DNA of 64,000 bases. It comes from a bacterium (GTDB lineage Bacteria; Gemmatimonadota; Gemmatimonadetes; Longimicrobiales; RSA9). The stretch spans positions 62,001 through 126,000 of the forward strand of contig QGVH01000002.1 in NCBI GenBank assembly GCA_003242735.1. Direction: 5' to 3'. Made by a program: the position numbers and the translations under genes. This document shows positions 39,567-47,513 of this stretch, one piece after another; the first letter of the stretch is position 1, and every line of letters starts with the position of its first letter. The notes under the pieces were generated by a model that saw only the letters and a program-made list of their open reading frames with translations, had not been told where the DNA came from and did not search any database.

Positions 39567-39998
39567 ATGCGCTTTTTCTCGATACTCGTCACCGCCCTCG
39601 CACTCGTCTTGCCCGCACCGCTCGCCGCCCAGACCGGAGGGCAGGCGCCCTCCTGTCGCGGCTCCCTCGAGGGCGACCGGCTCACGACGACCATCACGTT
39701 CCCCAACGGCTACACGGTGGAGGGGCCGTGGCGCGTGAGCGGGAACCGCCCCGTCGCTCTCGAGGATGGGACGCGCGGTGTCGCCATGAACGCATCACTC
39801 GATCGAATCATAGAGGTGCAACCCGGCACGGGCCAGCGTGTGACGACGCCGTTCCCCGAGCCGATCGAGACGACGTTCGACGGCGAGAGCGAGCAGGAGC
39901 TCGTCGAGCGCGCGGCGCAGATCTGGTGCTTGACGGTGATCCGGGCCCAGCAGAACCACCAGCGGAACCAGTCGCAGCGCGGCCACCCCGGGCGTTGA
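39567..39998 (+). CDS. Secreted hypothetical protein
   Basis: A 143-residue protein with signal peptide MRFFSILVTALALVLPAPLA, cut after AAQ. The mature part has two cysteines (APSCRGS and IWCLTV) that could pair, a strand-rich middle (TTTITFPNGYTVEGPWRVSG) and a polar Gln/Arg tail. AGGAGG sits immediately before ATG 39567. I do not recognise a family. It is the first gene in a plus-strand run and stands alone. Confidence 0.75.
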   Translation: MRFFSILVTALALVLPAPLAAQTGGQAPSCRGSLEGDRLTTTITFPNGYTVEGPWRVSGNRPVALEDGTRGVAMNASLDRIIEVQPGTGQRVTTPFPEPIETTFDGESEQELVERAAQIWCLTVIRAQQNHQRNQSQRGHPGR

Positions 39999-40102
39999 CG
40001 CTGCCCATTCGGCTCACGCCGTCCGCCTGACCGCGGCCCGCGCCGCGCGCCGATCGCCCTCGCGGCGGCCGACGAGCGGCCGGGCGCGGCGGGCGCCGTC
40101 TG

Positions 40103-40130
40103 TTCACGCGGCCCGCCCACCGCTACTTTG
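40103..40130 (+). promoter_or_regulatory. Promoter of the desulfhydrase-like gene, leaderless geometry
   Basis: TTCACG (40103-40108), a 16-base spacer and TACTTT (40125-40130). The -10 ends exactly seven bases before ATG 40137 and there is no Shine-Dalgarno sequence, so transcription probably starts at or next to the start codon. Confidence 0.55.
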
Positions 40131-40136
40131 CCCTCC

Positions 40137-41216
40137 ATGCTGACGCAGGCCTCCCACACGCCGGCCCTCTTCCGCCGCTACCCGGAGCTGGCCACGCGGA
40201 TCCCGTGGCTGCCGATCGGCGACTTCCCGACGCCGGTGGAGCCGCTGGACCTCGGGGGGGCGACGCAGGGCGCCGAGCTCTGGGTCAAGCGGGACGACCT
40301 CAGCGGTCGGCCGTACGGCGGCAACAAGGTCCGCAAGCTCGAGTTCATCCTCGCGGACGCGAAGAGCCGTGGCGTCGAGCGTCTCATCACCGTCGGCGCC
40401 GTCGGCTCGCACCACGCCCTGGCCACGGCGCTCTACGGCCGCGCCCACGGCTTCCACGTCGCGCTCGTCCTGTTCCCTCAGCCGATGAACGAGCACGTGC
40501 GGCGCGTCCTGCTCCTGGACCACGCGGTCGGCGCCGAGCTGCGCTTCACGCCGCGGATGGAGACAGTGCCCGGCGCCGTGCTCGCGGCCCGCTTCGCCCA
40601 CCGCGGCCACCGGCACCACGTGATCGCTCCCGGCGGCTCCGATCCCATCGGCACGCTGGGCTACGTCAGCGCAGGGCTCGAGCTGGCCGAGCAGATCGCG
40701 GACGGCAAGGCGCCACGGCCGGACGTCGTGCACGTGGCCGCGGGCACTCTCGGCACCGCCGCCGGGCTCGCCATCGGATTCGCGCTGGCCGGGCTCGACG
40801 TGCCGATCTCCGCCGTGCGCATCACCGGGCGCATCGTCGCCAACGAGCGCGCCCTCGCCCGCCTGGTCTCGCGCACGCTGGACCATCTCCGCAACGCCGG
40901 CCTCGCCTCCGCGCCCAGCCGGGCCAAGGTGCTCCGCCTCATCACCCTGCGCCACGAGTTCCTCGGCGACGGCTACGGACGCGAGACGCCGGCCGGCCGC
41001 GAGGCCGCCGCGCTCTTCCGGGACGCCGGCCTCATCCTCGACGCCACGTACACCGCCAAGGCCGCCGCCGGCCTGCTCGCGACGGTCCGCGCACGGCGCG
41101 GTGGTGTGCACCTCTTCTGGCACACCCTCAGCGCCCACGAACCCGTAGACGCGCTGGCAGGCGTCCGCGCCGAGGACCTGCCGGAGCCGTTTCGGCGCCT
41201 GCTGGGCTCGGCGTGA
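40137..41216 (+). CDS. PLP-dependent D-cysteine desulfhydrase/ACC deaminase-like protein
   Basis: A 359-residue fold-type II PLP enzyme. The cofactor lysine is in YGGNKVRKLEFIL, the phosphate-binding glycine stretch is HVAAGTLGTAAGLAIG, and the substrate strand is ITVGAVGSHHALATALYG. Family members cleave D-cysteine or 1-aminocyclopropane-1-carboxylate to a keto acid and ammonia. The start ATG 40137 has no ribosome binding site; the TTG three codons upstream is possible but leaderless geometry favours the ATG. The exact substrate is not deducible. Confidence 0.85.
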   Translation: MLTQASHTPALFRRYPELATRIPWLPIGDFPTPVEPLDLGGATQGAELWVKRDDLSGRPYGGNKVRKLEFILADAKSRGVERLITVGAVGSHHALATALYGRAHGFHVALVLFPQPMNEHVRRVLLLDHAVGAELRFTPRMETVPGAVLAARFAHRGHRHHVIAPGGSDPIGTLGYVSAGLELAEQIADGKAPRPDVVHVAAGTLGTAAGLAIGFALAGLDVPISAVRITGRIVANERALARLVSRTLDHLRNAGLASAPSRAKVLRLITLRHEFLGDGYGRETPAGREAAALFRDAGLILDATYTAKAAAGLLATVRARRGGVHLFWHTLSAHEPVDALAGVRAEDLPEPFRRLLGSA

Positions 41217-41340
41217 CCGACTGCTGGCCGCGACCGACCATCCCCTGGCCTCCCCTCCCGGCCCGCGCGCGAGCCGGGGCGAGGGGCGCGGGCGCGGGCC
41301 GGGCGCGGCGTGGGCGTGGGAGCAGGCGCGGGCGCAGGCG

Positions 41341-41406
41341 CGGGCGTGCGCGGGCGTGCGCGGGCGTGCGCGGGCGTAGGCGCGGGCGTAGGCGCGGGCG
41401 TAGGCG
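41341..41406. repeat. Two adjoining short tandem repeats (10 bp x3, 12 bp x3)
   Basis: CGGGCGTGCG occurs three times in perfect tandem (41341-41370), directly followed by CGGGCGTAGGCG three times in perfect tandem (41371-41406). The two units share the CGGGCGT core. Imperfect relatives flank it on both sides. Unit sizes are not multiples of one another, and no reading frame is implied. Confidence 0.95.
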
Positions 41407-41834
41407 CGGCCCGAGGCCCGGGCGTGGGCGAGCGCCTTTCTCCCCTGGCCGAGCCCATGCCCTCTGCAGCGCGCGGCAAACGCCCGTGGTCGCGACGCCG
41501 TGTGGCCGGTGCCCGGGAGATTCGCCGCGCCCCGCGCGGCCATCCTCCATGGCCTCGGGCCTGGGTCGCCGCGTGCGGGGCCTTCGCCGCGTCCGGCGCG
41601 GCGAAGCTCCACGGTTCAGCGCCGCGACCGAGGCGAGTTCGGGTCTTTGCCGCCTCCTCGCCCGTGGAGGCCGCGTCCTCGCCCCTGCCGGTCGCCGCGC
41701 TCCAGCGTGCGACCGTGCCGGCCCGCCGCGCCCCATCGCGCTCGTGCCGGGCACCGCGCTCCAGCGCGCGACGACAGCACCGCGGATCCGGCGAGGTGGG
41801 CCGGGCCATGGGTGGCACGAGTCTCGCCACGGGC

Positions 41835-41863
41835 TCGACGCCGCTCCGTCCTGCCCCTACCTT
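41835..41863 (+). promoter_or_regulatory. Candidate promoter of the S46 peptidase gene
   Basis: TCGACG (41835-41840), a 17-base spacer and TACCTT (41858-41863). The downstream sequence ACAGGAT recurs after the TACCTT at 3201 as well. The gene starts 34 bases further on with GGGAG before the ATG. Confidence 0.4.
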
Positions 41864-41897
41864 GGCACAGGATCCGAACCACGTACGGGAGCCTGGA

Positions 41898-44138
41898 ATG
41901 TCAATGTCCATGAACCGTAACGCATACCCAGCGCTGTCACTGCTCGTCGCCTCGCTCCTCGGATTGACCGCATGCGCATCCAGGCAGCAGGAGCCGGTCG
42001 CCGTCGCGCCGACGCCTGTCGCTGCGCCCGAGGAGCGGACCGTCACCACCGCCGCGGATGTGCTCCAGCCGCCCGCGGCCGCGCTCCGGGTCGCGGACCG
42101 GGTCACGCTCACGGGCCGCGAGCTGGGAACGATGTGGACCTTCGAGAACCCGCCGCTCGACTACTGGCGCGAGCGCTACGGCTTCGAGGCCACCCCGGCC
42201 TGGCTCGAGAAGGTGCGGCTCGCCTCCGTCCGCTTCGGCGAGATCTGCTCGGCGTCGTTCGTCTCGCCGAACGGGCTCGTCGCGACCAACCACCACTGTG
42301 CCCGCCAGTGCATCGAGGCGGTCTCGACCAGCGAGCGGGATTACCTGACCGAGGGCTTCTACGCGCCCAGGCGAGAGGACGAGCTCGTCTGTCCCGACCT
42401 GTTCCTCGACCAGCTCGTCGAGATCCAGGACGTGACGCAACGCGTCCGCGCGGCCGTCCCCGCGGGCGCGGACGAGACGCGCATCGCCGCCGCCACGGAC
42501 TCCGCGCGGCAGGCCATCGTCGCGGAATGCGAGAACACGACCGACTTCCAGTGTCAGGTCGTCTCGCTGTTCCACGGCGGCCAGGAGATGCTCTACCGCT
42601 ACCGCCGCTACGCGCCGGTGAAGCTCGTCTTCGCGCCCGAGCTCCAGGCCGGCTACTTCGGCGGCGACCCGGACAACTTCACCTACCCGCGCTACACGCT
42701 GGACGTGGCGTTCGTCCGCGCGTACCAGCCGGACGGCGAGACGCCCGCCTCCACGCCCCACTACTTCGAGTGGGACGCGGACGGCGCGCAGGAGGGCGAG
42801 CTGGTCTTCGTCACGGGCAACCCCGGCACCACGAGCCGGCTGTTCACCGTGGCGCAGGTCATGTACGAGCGGCAGTACCGCCACCCGTTCATCCTCCGGC
42901 TGCTGAGCGGACAGCGGGACATCCTGCTGGAGATCGCGCGGCGGGGTCCTGAGGCGGAGCGCCAGGTGCGAGACCAGCTCTTCGGCATCGAGAACAGCCT
43001 CAAGGCGTATAGCGGTCAGCTCGCCGGCCTCCAGGACTCGATGCTGCTCGGCCGCAAGATCCGCTGGGAGCGCGAGTTCCGGCAACGCATCGAGGCCGAT
43101 CCCGCGCTCCGCGCCGAGTACGGTGATGTCTGGGGCCGCCTCGAACGGATCCAGCAGCGCAAGCTCGAGCTCAGCCCGCGCATCAACGCGAACAACATCG
43201 ACTTTCTGGCCCCGCCGCACCTCCAGCTCGCCGGCTACCTCGTGCGCTACGTGCGGCAAATGGGGCTGCCCGAGGACCAGCGCGGCGAGGCGTTCCGCGG
43301 CGAGAACGCCGCCCGGATCGAGAACCTGCTGCGCAACCCGGTTCCCGTGGATACGGCGCAGAGCATCCGCGTCCTCACGTTGCGGCTGGACATCGCCCGC
43401 CAGTTCCTGCCGCCGGACGATCCGTTCATCCGGGAGGCGTTCCGTCCCGGCGAGACGCCGGAACAGGCCGCGCGCCGCCTGGTCACCGAGACGCGCATCG
43501 CGGATCCTGCGTTCCGCCAGGAGCTGCTCGCCGGCGGCGCGGCCGCAGTGGCCGCGTCGAACGACCCCATGGTGCGCCTCGCTCGACAGATGGAGGACGA
43601 GTTCGCCCGCCTCCAACCGCAGTGGAACGAAGTGCAGGCCGCCGAGCGGGTCCAGAACGCGCGCCTCGGCCGCGCGCTCTTCGCCGCTTACGGCACGCAG
43701 CTCCCGCCGGACGCGACGTTCACGCTCCGCATCACGGACGGCGTCGTCGCGCGCTACCCGTACAACGGCACGGTCGCGCCGCCGCACACGTCCATCTACG
43801 GCCTGTACGCGCGCGCATCCGAGTTCGGCAACGAGATGCCCTGGACGCTGCCCAAGGCGTTCGCGGAGCGCCGGGACGCCGTGGACATGAGCACGCCGCT
43901 CAACTTCGTCACCACCAACGACATCACGGGCGGCAACAGCGGCAGCCCGATGATCGATCGTGAGGCGCGCATCGTCGGCCTCGTCTTCGACAGCAACGTC
44001 GAGGGACTGCCGTACGTGTTCCTCTACGGCACGCCCGAGTCGGGCCGCGCCGTCGGCGTGCATTCGGCGGGCATCCTGGAGGCGTTGCGCAACGTCTACC
44101 GCGCGGAGGCGCTCGTCCGCGAGCTGACCGCGCGCTGA
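41898..44138 (+). CDS. S46-family dipeptidyl-peptidase, lipoprotein
   Basis: A 746-residue serine peptidase of the S46 (DPP7/DPP11) family. The chymotrypsin-like site has His in the ATNHHC motif (residues 132-133) and Ser681 in GGNSGSP. The N-terminus reads NAYPALSLLVASLLGLTAC, a lipobox, so it is probably anchored on the outside of the inner membrane or the outer membrane. S46 enzymes cut dipeptides from peptide N-termini. The start is ATG 41898, the first of three closely spaced ATG codons, with GGGAG upstream. The next gene is an M20 dipeptidase, making a peptide-to-amino-acid pair. P1 specificity was not assigned. Confidence 0.93.
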   Translation: MSMSMNRNAYPALSLLVASLLGLTACASRQQEPVAVAPTPVAAPEERTVTTAADVLQPPAAALRVADRVTLTGRELGTMWTFENPPLDYWRERYGFEATPAWLEKVRLASVRFGEICSASFVSPNGLVATNHHCARQCIEAVSTSERDYLTEGFYAPRREDELVCPDLFLDQLVEIQDVTQRVRAAVPAGADETRIAAATDSARQAIVAECENTTDFQCQVVSLFHGGQEMLYRYRRYAPVKLVFAPELQAGYFGGDPDNFTYPRYTLDVAFVRAYQPDGETPASTPHYFEWDADGAQEGELVFVTGNPGTTSRLFTVAQVMYERQYRHPFILRLLSGQRDILLEIARRGPEAERQVRDQLFGIENSLKAYSGQLAGLQDSMLLGRKIRWEREFRQRIEADPALRAEYGDVWGRLERIQQRKLELSPRINANNIDFLAPPHLQLAGYLVRYVRQMGLPEDQRGEAFRGENAARIENLLRNPVPVDTAQSIRVLTLRLDIARQFLPPDDPFIREAFRPGETPEQAARRLVTETRIADPAFRQELLAGGAAAVAASNDPMVRLARQMEDEFARLQPQWNEVQAAERVQNARLGRALFAAYGTQLPPDATFTLRITDGVVARYPYNGTVAPPHTSIYGLYARASEFGNEMPWTLPKAFAERRDAVDMSTPLNFVTTNDITGGNSGSPMIDREARIVGLVFDSNVEGLPYVFLYGTPESGRAVGVHSAGILEALRNVYRAEALVRELTAR

Positions 44139-44140
44139 AC

Positions 44141-44170
44141 GACGGGCGCGGCGCCGGCGCCGCGCCCGTC
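44141..44170. repeat. 30-bp perfect palindrome between the S46 and M20 genes
   Basis: Left half GACGGGCGCGGCGCC (44141-44155) is the exact reverse complement of right half GGCGCCGCGCCCGTC (44156-44170). It lies 2 bases after the S46 stop. As RNA it would form a 13-bp stem with a 4-base loop but lacks a U-tract, so it is not a classic terminator. Confidence 0.95.
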
Positions 44171-44198
44171 CAACCCCAACGCACAACGGACCATCGAG

Positions 44199-45557
44199 AT
44201 GAGCGACGTCCACGCCTACATCGACGCGAACCTCGATCGCTTCCGCGATGAGCTGTTCGAGTTCCTGCGCATCCCCAGCATCAGCGCACGGAGCGAGCAC
44301 CAGCCGGACATGCAGCGCGCCGCCGAGTGGCTCGCGGCCCGCATGCGCGATGCCGGCCTCGAGGCGTCCATCGAGCGCACGCCGGGCCACCCGATCGTGG
44401 TGGGCGAGTGGCGGGGCGCCGGCCCCGACGCGCCCACGGTGCTCATCTACGGCCATTACGACGTGCAGCCCGCCGAGCCGCTGGAGCTGTGGACCTCGCC
44501 GCCGTTCGAGCCGACCATCCGTGACGGCCGGCTGTACGCCCGCGGCTCCGTGGACGACAAGGGGCAGCTCTACCTGCACGTCAAGGCGATCGAGGCGCAC
44601 ATGCGCACCGCGAGGCGGCTGCCCGTCAACGTCGTGGTGCTCGCGGAAGGCGAGGAGGAGGTGGGCAGCGAGAACCTGGTTCCGTTCATCGAGAAACACG
44701 CCGCGCGCTTCAGCGCCGACTACATCGTCATCTCCGACACGACCATGTTCGCGCCCGGCATGCCCACCATCGGCGCGTCGCTGCGCGGCATCGCGTACTT
44801 CCAGATCGATGTCGTCGGCCCAGCGCAGGACCTGCACTCGGGCACCTACGGCGGCGCGGTGGTGAACCCTGCCACGGCGCTCGCCCGCATCATCGCCTCG
44901 TTCCACGACGAGAACTGGCGTGTCGCCATACCGGGGTTCTACGACGACGTGGATCCTGCGCCCGAGTACCGGGAGCAGATCCGGGCGCTGCCGTTCGACG
45001 AGGAAGCGTTCAGGAAGGAGGTCGGCGCGCCCGCGCTGGACGGCGAGGCAGGGCAGACCACGCTGGAGCGGGTGTGGGTCCGGCCCACCATCGAGGTCAA
45101 CGGCCTGCTCTCGGGCTACACGGGCGAGGGCTCCAAGACCGTGCTGCCGTCGAGGGCCATGGCCAAGGTGAGCTGCCGGCTGGTGCCGAACCAGGACCCT
45201 GCGAAGATCGCGCGGCTCGTCGAGGAGCACGTGCGGCGCGTCGCTCCCCCCGGCGTCGAGGTCCACTTCCAGCACATGCACGGCGGCCAGCCGTGGCGTG
45301 CGAAACTCGAGGGGCCGCTGTACCAGGCCGCGGCCCGGGCGCTGGAGCGTGCGTTCGGCCGTCCGCCGATCTACGCCGGCGAAGGCGGCTCCATCCCGAT
45401 CGTGACGGAGTTCGAGCGGGTGCTCGGCGCGCCGGTCCTGCTCATGGGCTTCGGCCTGCCCGGCGAGAACGCGCACGCGCCGGACGAGTGGTTGAGCATG
45501 GAGAACTTCGAGAAGGGGACGCACGCGGCGGCGGCGCTGCTGGAGGAACTGGGATGA
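44199..45557 (+). CDS. M20-family dipeptidase
   Basis: A 452-residue binuclear zinc peptidase. The metal ligands are in YGHYDVQP, SVDDKGQLYLH, LAEGEEEVGSENL and the C-terminal PGENAHAPDEW. The length and the lack of a signal peptide fit cytoplasmic dipeptidases of the M20A/C type. It would split the dipeptides released by the S46 peptidase just upstream, after uptake. The start ATG 44199 follows the palindrome and has only a weak GAG upstream. The gene ends before a strong inverted repeat. Confidence 0.93.
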   Translation: MSDVHAYIDANLDRFRDELFEFLRIPSISARSEHQPDMQRAAEWLAARMRDAGLEASIERTPGHPIVVGEWRGAGPDAPTVLIYGHYDVQPAEPLELWTSPPFEPTIRDGRLYARGSVDDKGQLYLHVKAIEAHMRTARRLPVNVVVLAEGEEEVGSENLVPFIEKHAARFSADYIVISDTTMFAPGMPTIGASLRGIAYFQIDVVGPAQDLHSGTYGGAVVNPATALARIIASFHDENWRVAIPGFYDDVDPAPEYREQIRALPFDEEAFRKEVGAPALDGEAGQTTLERVWVRPTIEVNGLLSGYTGEGSKTVLPSRAMAKVSCRLVPNQDPAKIARLVEEHVRRVAPPGVEVHFQHMHGGQPWRAKLEGPLYQAAARALERAFGRPPIYAGEGGSIPIVTEFERVLGAPVLLMGFGLPGENAHAPDEWLSMENFEKGTHAAAALLEELG

Positions 45558-45613
45558 CGCGGCCGGGTGCGCGTACGTCGAGGTGTACAAGTGCGTCGGC
45601 CTGAGTGAACGAG

Positions 45614-45666
45614 AACGCTGCGGCGACCAGCGCCCCGTGGTACTCCCGCCTGGTCGCCGCAGCGTT
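45614..45666. terminator. 17-bp inverted repeat between convergent genes
   Basis: AACGCTGCGGCGACCAG (45614-45630) is exactly the reverse complement of CTGGTCGCCGCAGCGTT (45650-45666), with a 19-base loop. It lies between M20 (+) and the transglycosylase (-) and is suited to bidirectional termination, though no long U-tract follows on either strand. Confidence 0.6.
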
Positions 45667-45769
45667 GCTGGGGCAGCTCTGCCGCCCGCCTACGCCGCGT
45701 CAGCCACGAACCCCAGCCACGCCGCTTTCTCGTACGCCCGACGCGATTCCGTCCGTCCGGGCGCATCCC

Positions 45770-46549
45770 TCACTGGGCGGTCGCCCGCTCCAGCTCGCTG
45801 AGCGCGGCGTTCATCTCGGCGCGGATCACGCGCCGGACCCGCATCACCTTGTCCGGATACCGGAAGCAGTCTGGCGTGTAGGTGCCGCGGACGCAGCCGT
45901 TGTAGCCCAGCAGCGCGCGGCGCTCGTCGCCGCGGTACATCTTCAGGAAGTCGGCGAGGATGCTGGTGCCGTAGCAGATGTTCTCCTCGATGTCGTAGAG
46001 GGCGCGGGCGTCGCGCTTGCAGCCGGCCCAGCGGCCCACGTGCTCCGGCATCACCTGCATCAGCCCGCGCGCGCCGACGGGGCTGGTGGCGTCCGGGCGG
46101 CCGCGGCTCTCCACCACGAGCACGGACGCGACCGTCGCCGGATCCAGGCCCTTGCGGCTGGAGTGCTCGACCAGCGGCCAGGCCATCCGCCGGGCCAACG
46201 AATCGGCGACGCCCATGCGTCGTAGCGCCCGCTCCAGTGGGGCGACGTGCCACTTGTACAGCAGCACGTACGCCTCCGTGTCCATGCCCGCCAGGCGGAC
46301 CTGCCGCAACCGCTCGCCCAGCGCTTCCAGCTCGGCCCGGGAGGGCGTCGCCTCCGCTTCGCGCATGGCCGCGTGTTCCGGCAGCGCAAGGGCGCGGGCG
46401 GTCAACTTCCCGACGCCGATGCCGCTCAACAGCAGCACCGGCGCCGCGGCCGGGATGATCACCACACGGCGCAGCAGACGCTCCAGCTCCTCGACGCACG
46501 AGCGGCGGTGCTGCGGCGTTCGGCGACCCCGTCGTCGGAACATTCGCAT
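45770..46549 (-). CDS. Lytic transglycosylase (SLT domain)
   Basis: A 259-residue peptidoglycan-cleaving enzyme. The catalytic glutamate is in VVESRGRPDATSPVGARGLMQ, the standard SLT signature; the active site later includes VGRWAGC and CYGTSILADFLKMY. The N-terminus (MRMFRRRGRRTPQHRR then VVIIPAAAPVLLLSGIGVG) gives a signal anchor, so the enzyme faces the periplasm. The start is ATG 46549 or 46543; the first is chosen. It stands alone on its strand. Confidence 0.88.
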   Translation of the reverse strand: MRMFRRRGRRTPQHRRSCVEELERLLRRVVIIPAAAPVLLLSGIGVGKLTARALALPEHAAMREAEATPSRAELEALGERLRQVRLAGMDTEAYVLLYKWHVAPLERALRRMGVADSLARRMAWPLVEHSSRKGLDPATVASVLVVESRGRPDATSPVGARGLMQVMPEHVGRWAGCKRDARALYDIEENICYGTSILADFLKMYRGDERRALLGYNGCVRGTYTPDCFRYPDKVMRVRRVIRAEMNAALSELERATAQ

Positions 46550-46707
46550 GAGTTTCGGATGGTGACTTCGCTCCGGGGGCGGCCGGAATTTCGCGGGCGG
46601 GGCGGGCCAACGCAAGGTGGCGCGCGCGGCGCCCGCCGTTCCGGCCTGTCTTCAGGAGCTGGGGAGAGCTTCCGGGCCGGCGCCCGCCACCCGGGGCGGC
46701 GCCGGGT

Positions 46708-47085
46708 TCACCACTCCTCTTCCTCCCGCGGCTCGCGCACGAGCACCAGGATCGCGGCCTGGGGCACGACGAGGTACTTCTTTGCCTCGAACGTGATCTC
46801 CACGGCCGCACGGCGGAAGAAGATGGCGTAATCGCCAGGCATGGCCTGGACGGGGAGGTAGCGCGGCTCGCTGGTGCCGATCTTCCACGGCTCGTTGTCC
46901 AGCTCGGTGGGAGCCGAGATCGGGATGCCGGGGCCGGTCGCGACCACGGTCCCGCCCTGCACGGCCTGGCTGTCGATGGCGCTCGGCGGCAGGTACAGGC
47001 CGACGCGGCTCCGCTCTTCGCCCTCTTCAGGGGCGATCAGCACGCGATCACCGACGACGATGAGCTGCTTCGCTTTCCGTTCCAT
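46708..47085 (-). CDS. GroES-like co-chaperonin paralogue without a groEL neighbour
   Basis: A 125-residue protein with the cpn10 core: VGDRVLIAPEEGEERSRVGL then YLPPSAIDSQAVQGGTVVAT. It differs from standard GroES (about 97 residues) by a long insert after TVVATGPGIPISAPTELDNE and a C-terminal acidic tail. The mobile-loop position reads RSRVGLYLPPSA instead of the usual G-rich GGIVLT loop, so binding to GroEL is uncertain. The start ATG 47085 has no ribosome binding site, but a promoter lies 11 bases upstream. No chaperonin gene is near. Confidence 0.82.
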   Translation of the reverse strand: MERKAKQLIVVGDRVLIAPEEGEERSRVGLYLPPSAIDSQAVQGGTVVATGPGIPISAPTELDNEPWKIGTSEPRYLPVQAMPGDYAIFFRRAAVEITFEAKKYLVVPQAAILVLVREPREEEEW

Positions 47086-47096
47086 ACGTCCGAAGC

Positions 47097-47124
47097 AATA
47101 TGAGCCAGACACGTTCACGCGCAA
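47097..47124 (-). promoter_or_regulatory. Promoter of the GroES-like gene, near-leaderless
   Basis: On the minus strand TTGCGC (47124-47119), a 16-base spacer and CATATT (47102-47097). The start codon lies 11 bases after the -10 with no Shine-Dalgarno sequence, so the 5' leader would be about five bases. Confidence 0.5.
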
Positions 47125-47279
47125 GGATTCCCTACCCGGCGGCCCCCGCTCCCGATCCGCTATGGCCCTGCTACGCCCGGCCACGCACTGTGTGGGCACC
47201 GCCCGTGCCGCGGCGGCGTCGGGCCGCGGGGGCGGGCATCCCCCCTCGATCGCCGGCCGTTCGCCGGAAGGAGGAGCCC

Positions 47280-47513
47280 ATGACCACGGAGCGTGGCCGT
47301 CCGCGTCCGCCAGGGGCCACCCGGGAACGCGGGGCCGCGCCGGAGCGCAGACCGTACACGTTCGTGCTGGACGCCGGGCTCGTCGAACGGGCCCGCCGCG
47401 AGGTCGGCGAGGCGGACGTCGTGCGGAGCATCGAAGCGGCTCTGGCCGCGGCCATCGACTACCAGCTCTGGGTCCGGGAAGTCGCCGCCGGCGAGCGGGA
47501 CGCGCTTTCGTGA
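47280..47513 (+). CDS. Small ribbon-helix-helix-like protein (possible antitoxin)
   Basis: A 77-residue protein: a basic, Pro-rich N-terminus then [20 protein letters not shown] and VVRSIEAALAAAIDYQLWVR. One strand followed by two helices is the ribbon-helix-helix pattern of VapB-type antitoxins and small regulators. Start ATG 47280 has AGGAGG six bases upstream. No toxin gene of the PIN or other type is adjacent on either side; the following 600 bases look non-coding. The assignment is a suggestion. Confidence 0.55.
   Translation: MTTERGRPRPPGATRERGAAPERRPYTFVLDAGLVERARREVGEADVVRSIEAALAAAIDYQLWVREVAAGERDALS

Larger units (their letters stand above)
41217..41897. other. Long GC-rich gap with tandem repeats
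   Basis: These 681 bases hold no supported gene; open frames through it are compositional. It contains the tandem repeat at 41341-41406, other GGGCG-rich simple sequence, and at its right end the candidate promoter for the S46 peptidase gene. Confidence 0.7.

Noticed and set aside
41341..41406. CRISPR array
   Set aside because: The repeats are 10-12 bases and contiguous, with no spacers and no cas genes.
41217..41897. N-terminal extension of the S46 peptidase by about 190 residues
   Set aside because: The upstream open frame is low-complexity repeat sequence; the lipoprotein signal peptide begins at the ATG of 41898, with a ribosome binding site.
41898..44138. Assignment of the S46 peptidase to DPP7 or DPP11 specificity
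   Set aside because: The residue that sets P1 preference could not be placed reliably by eye.
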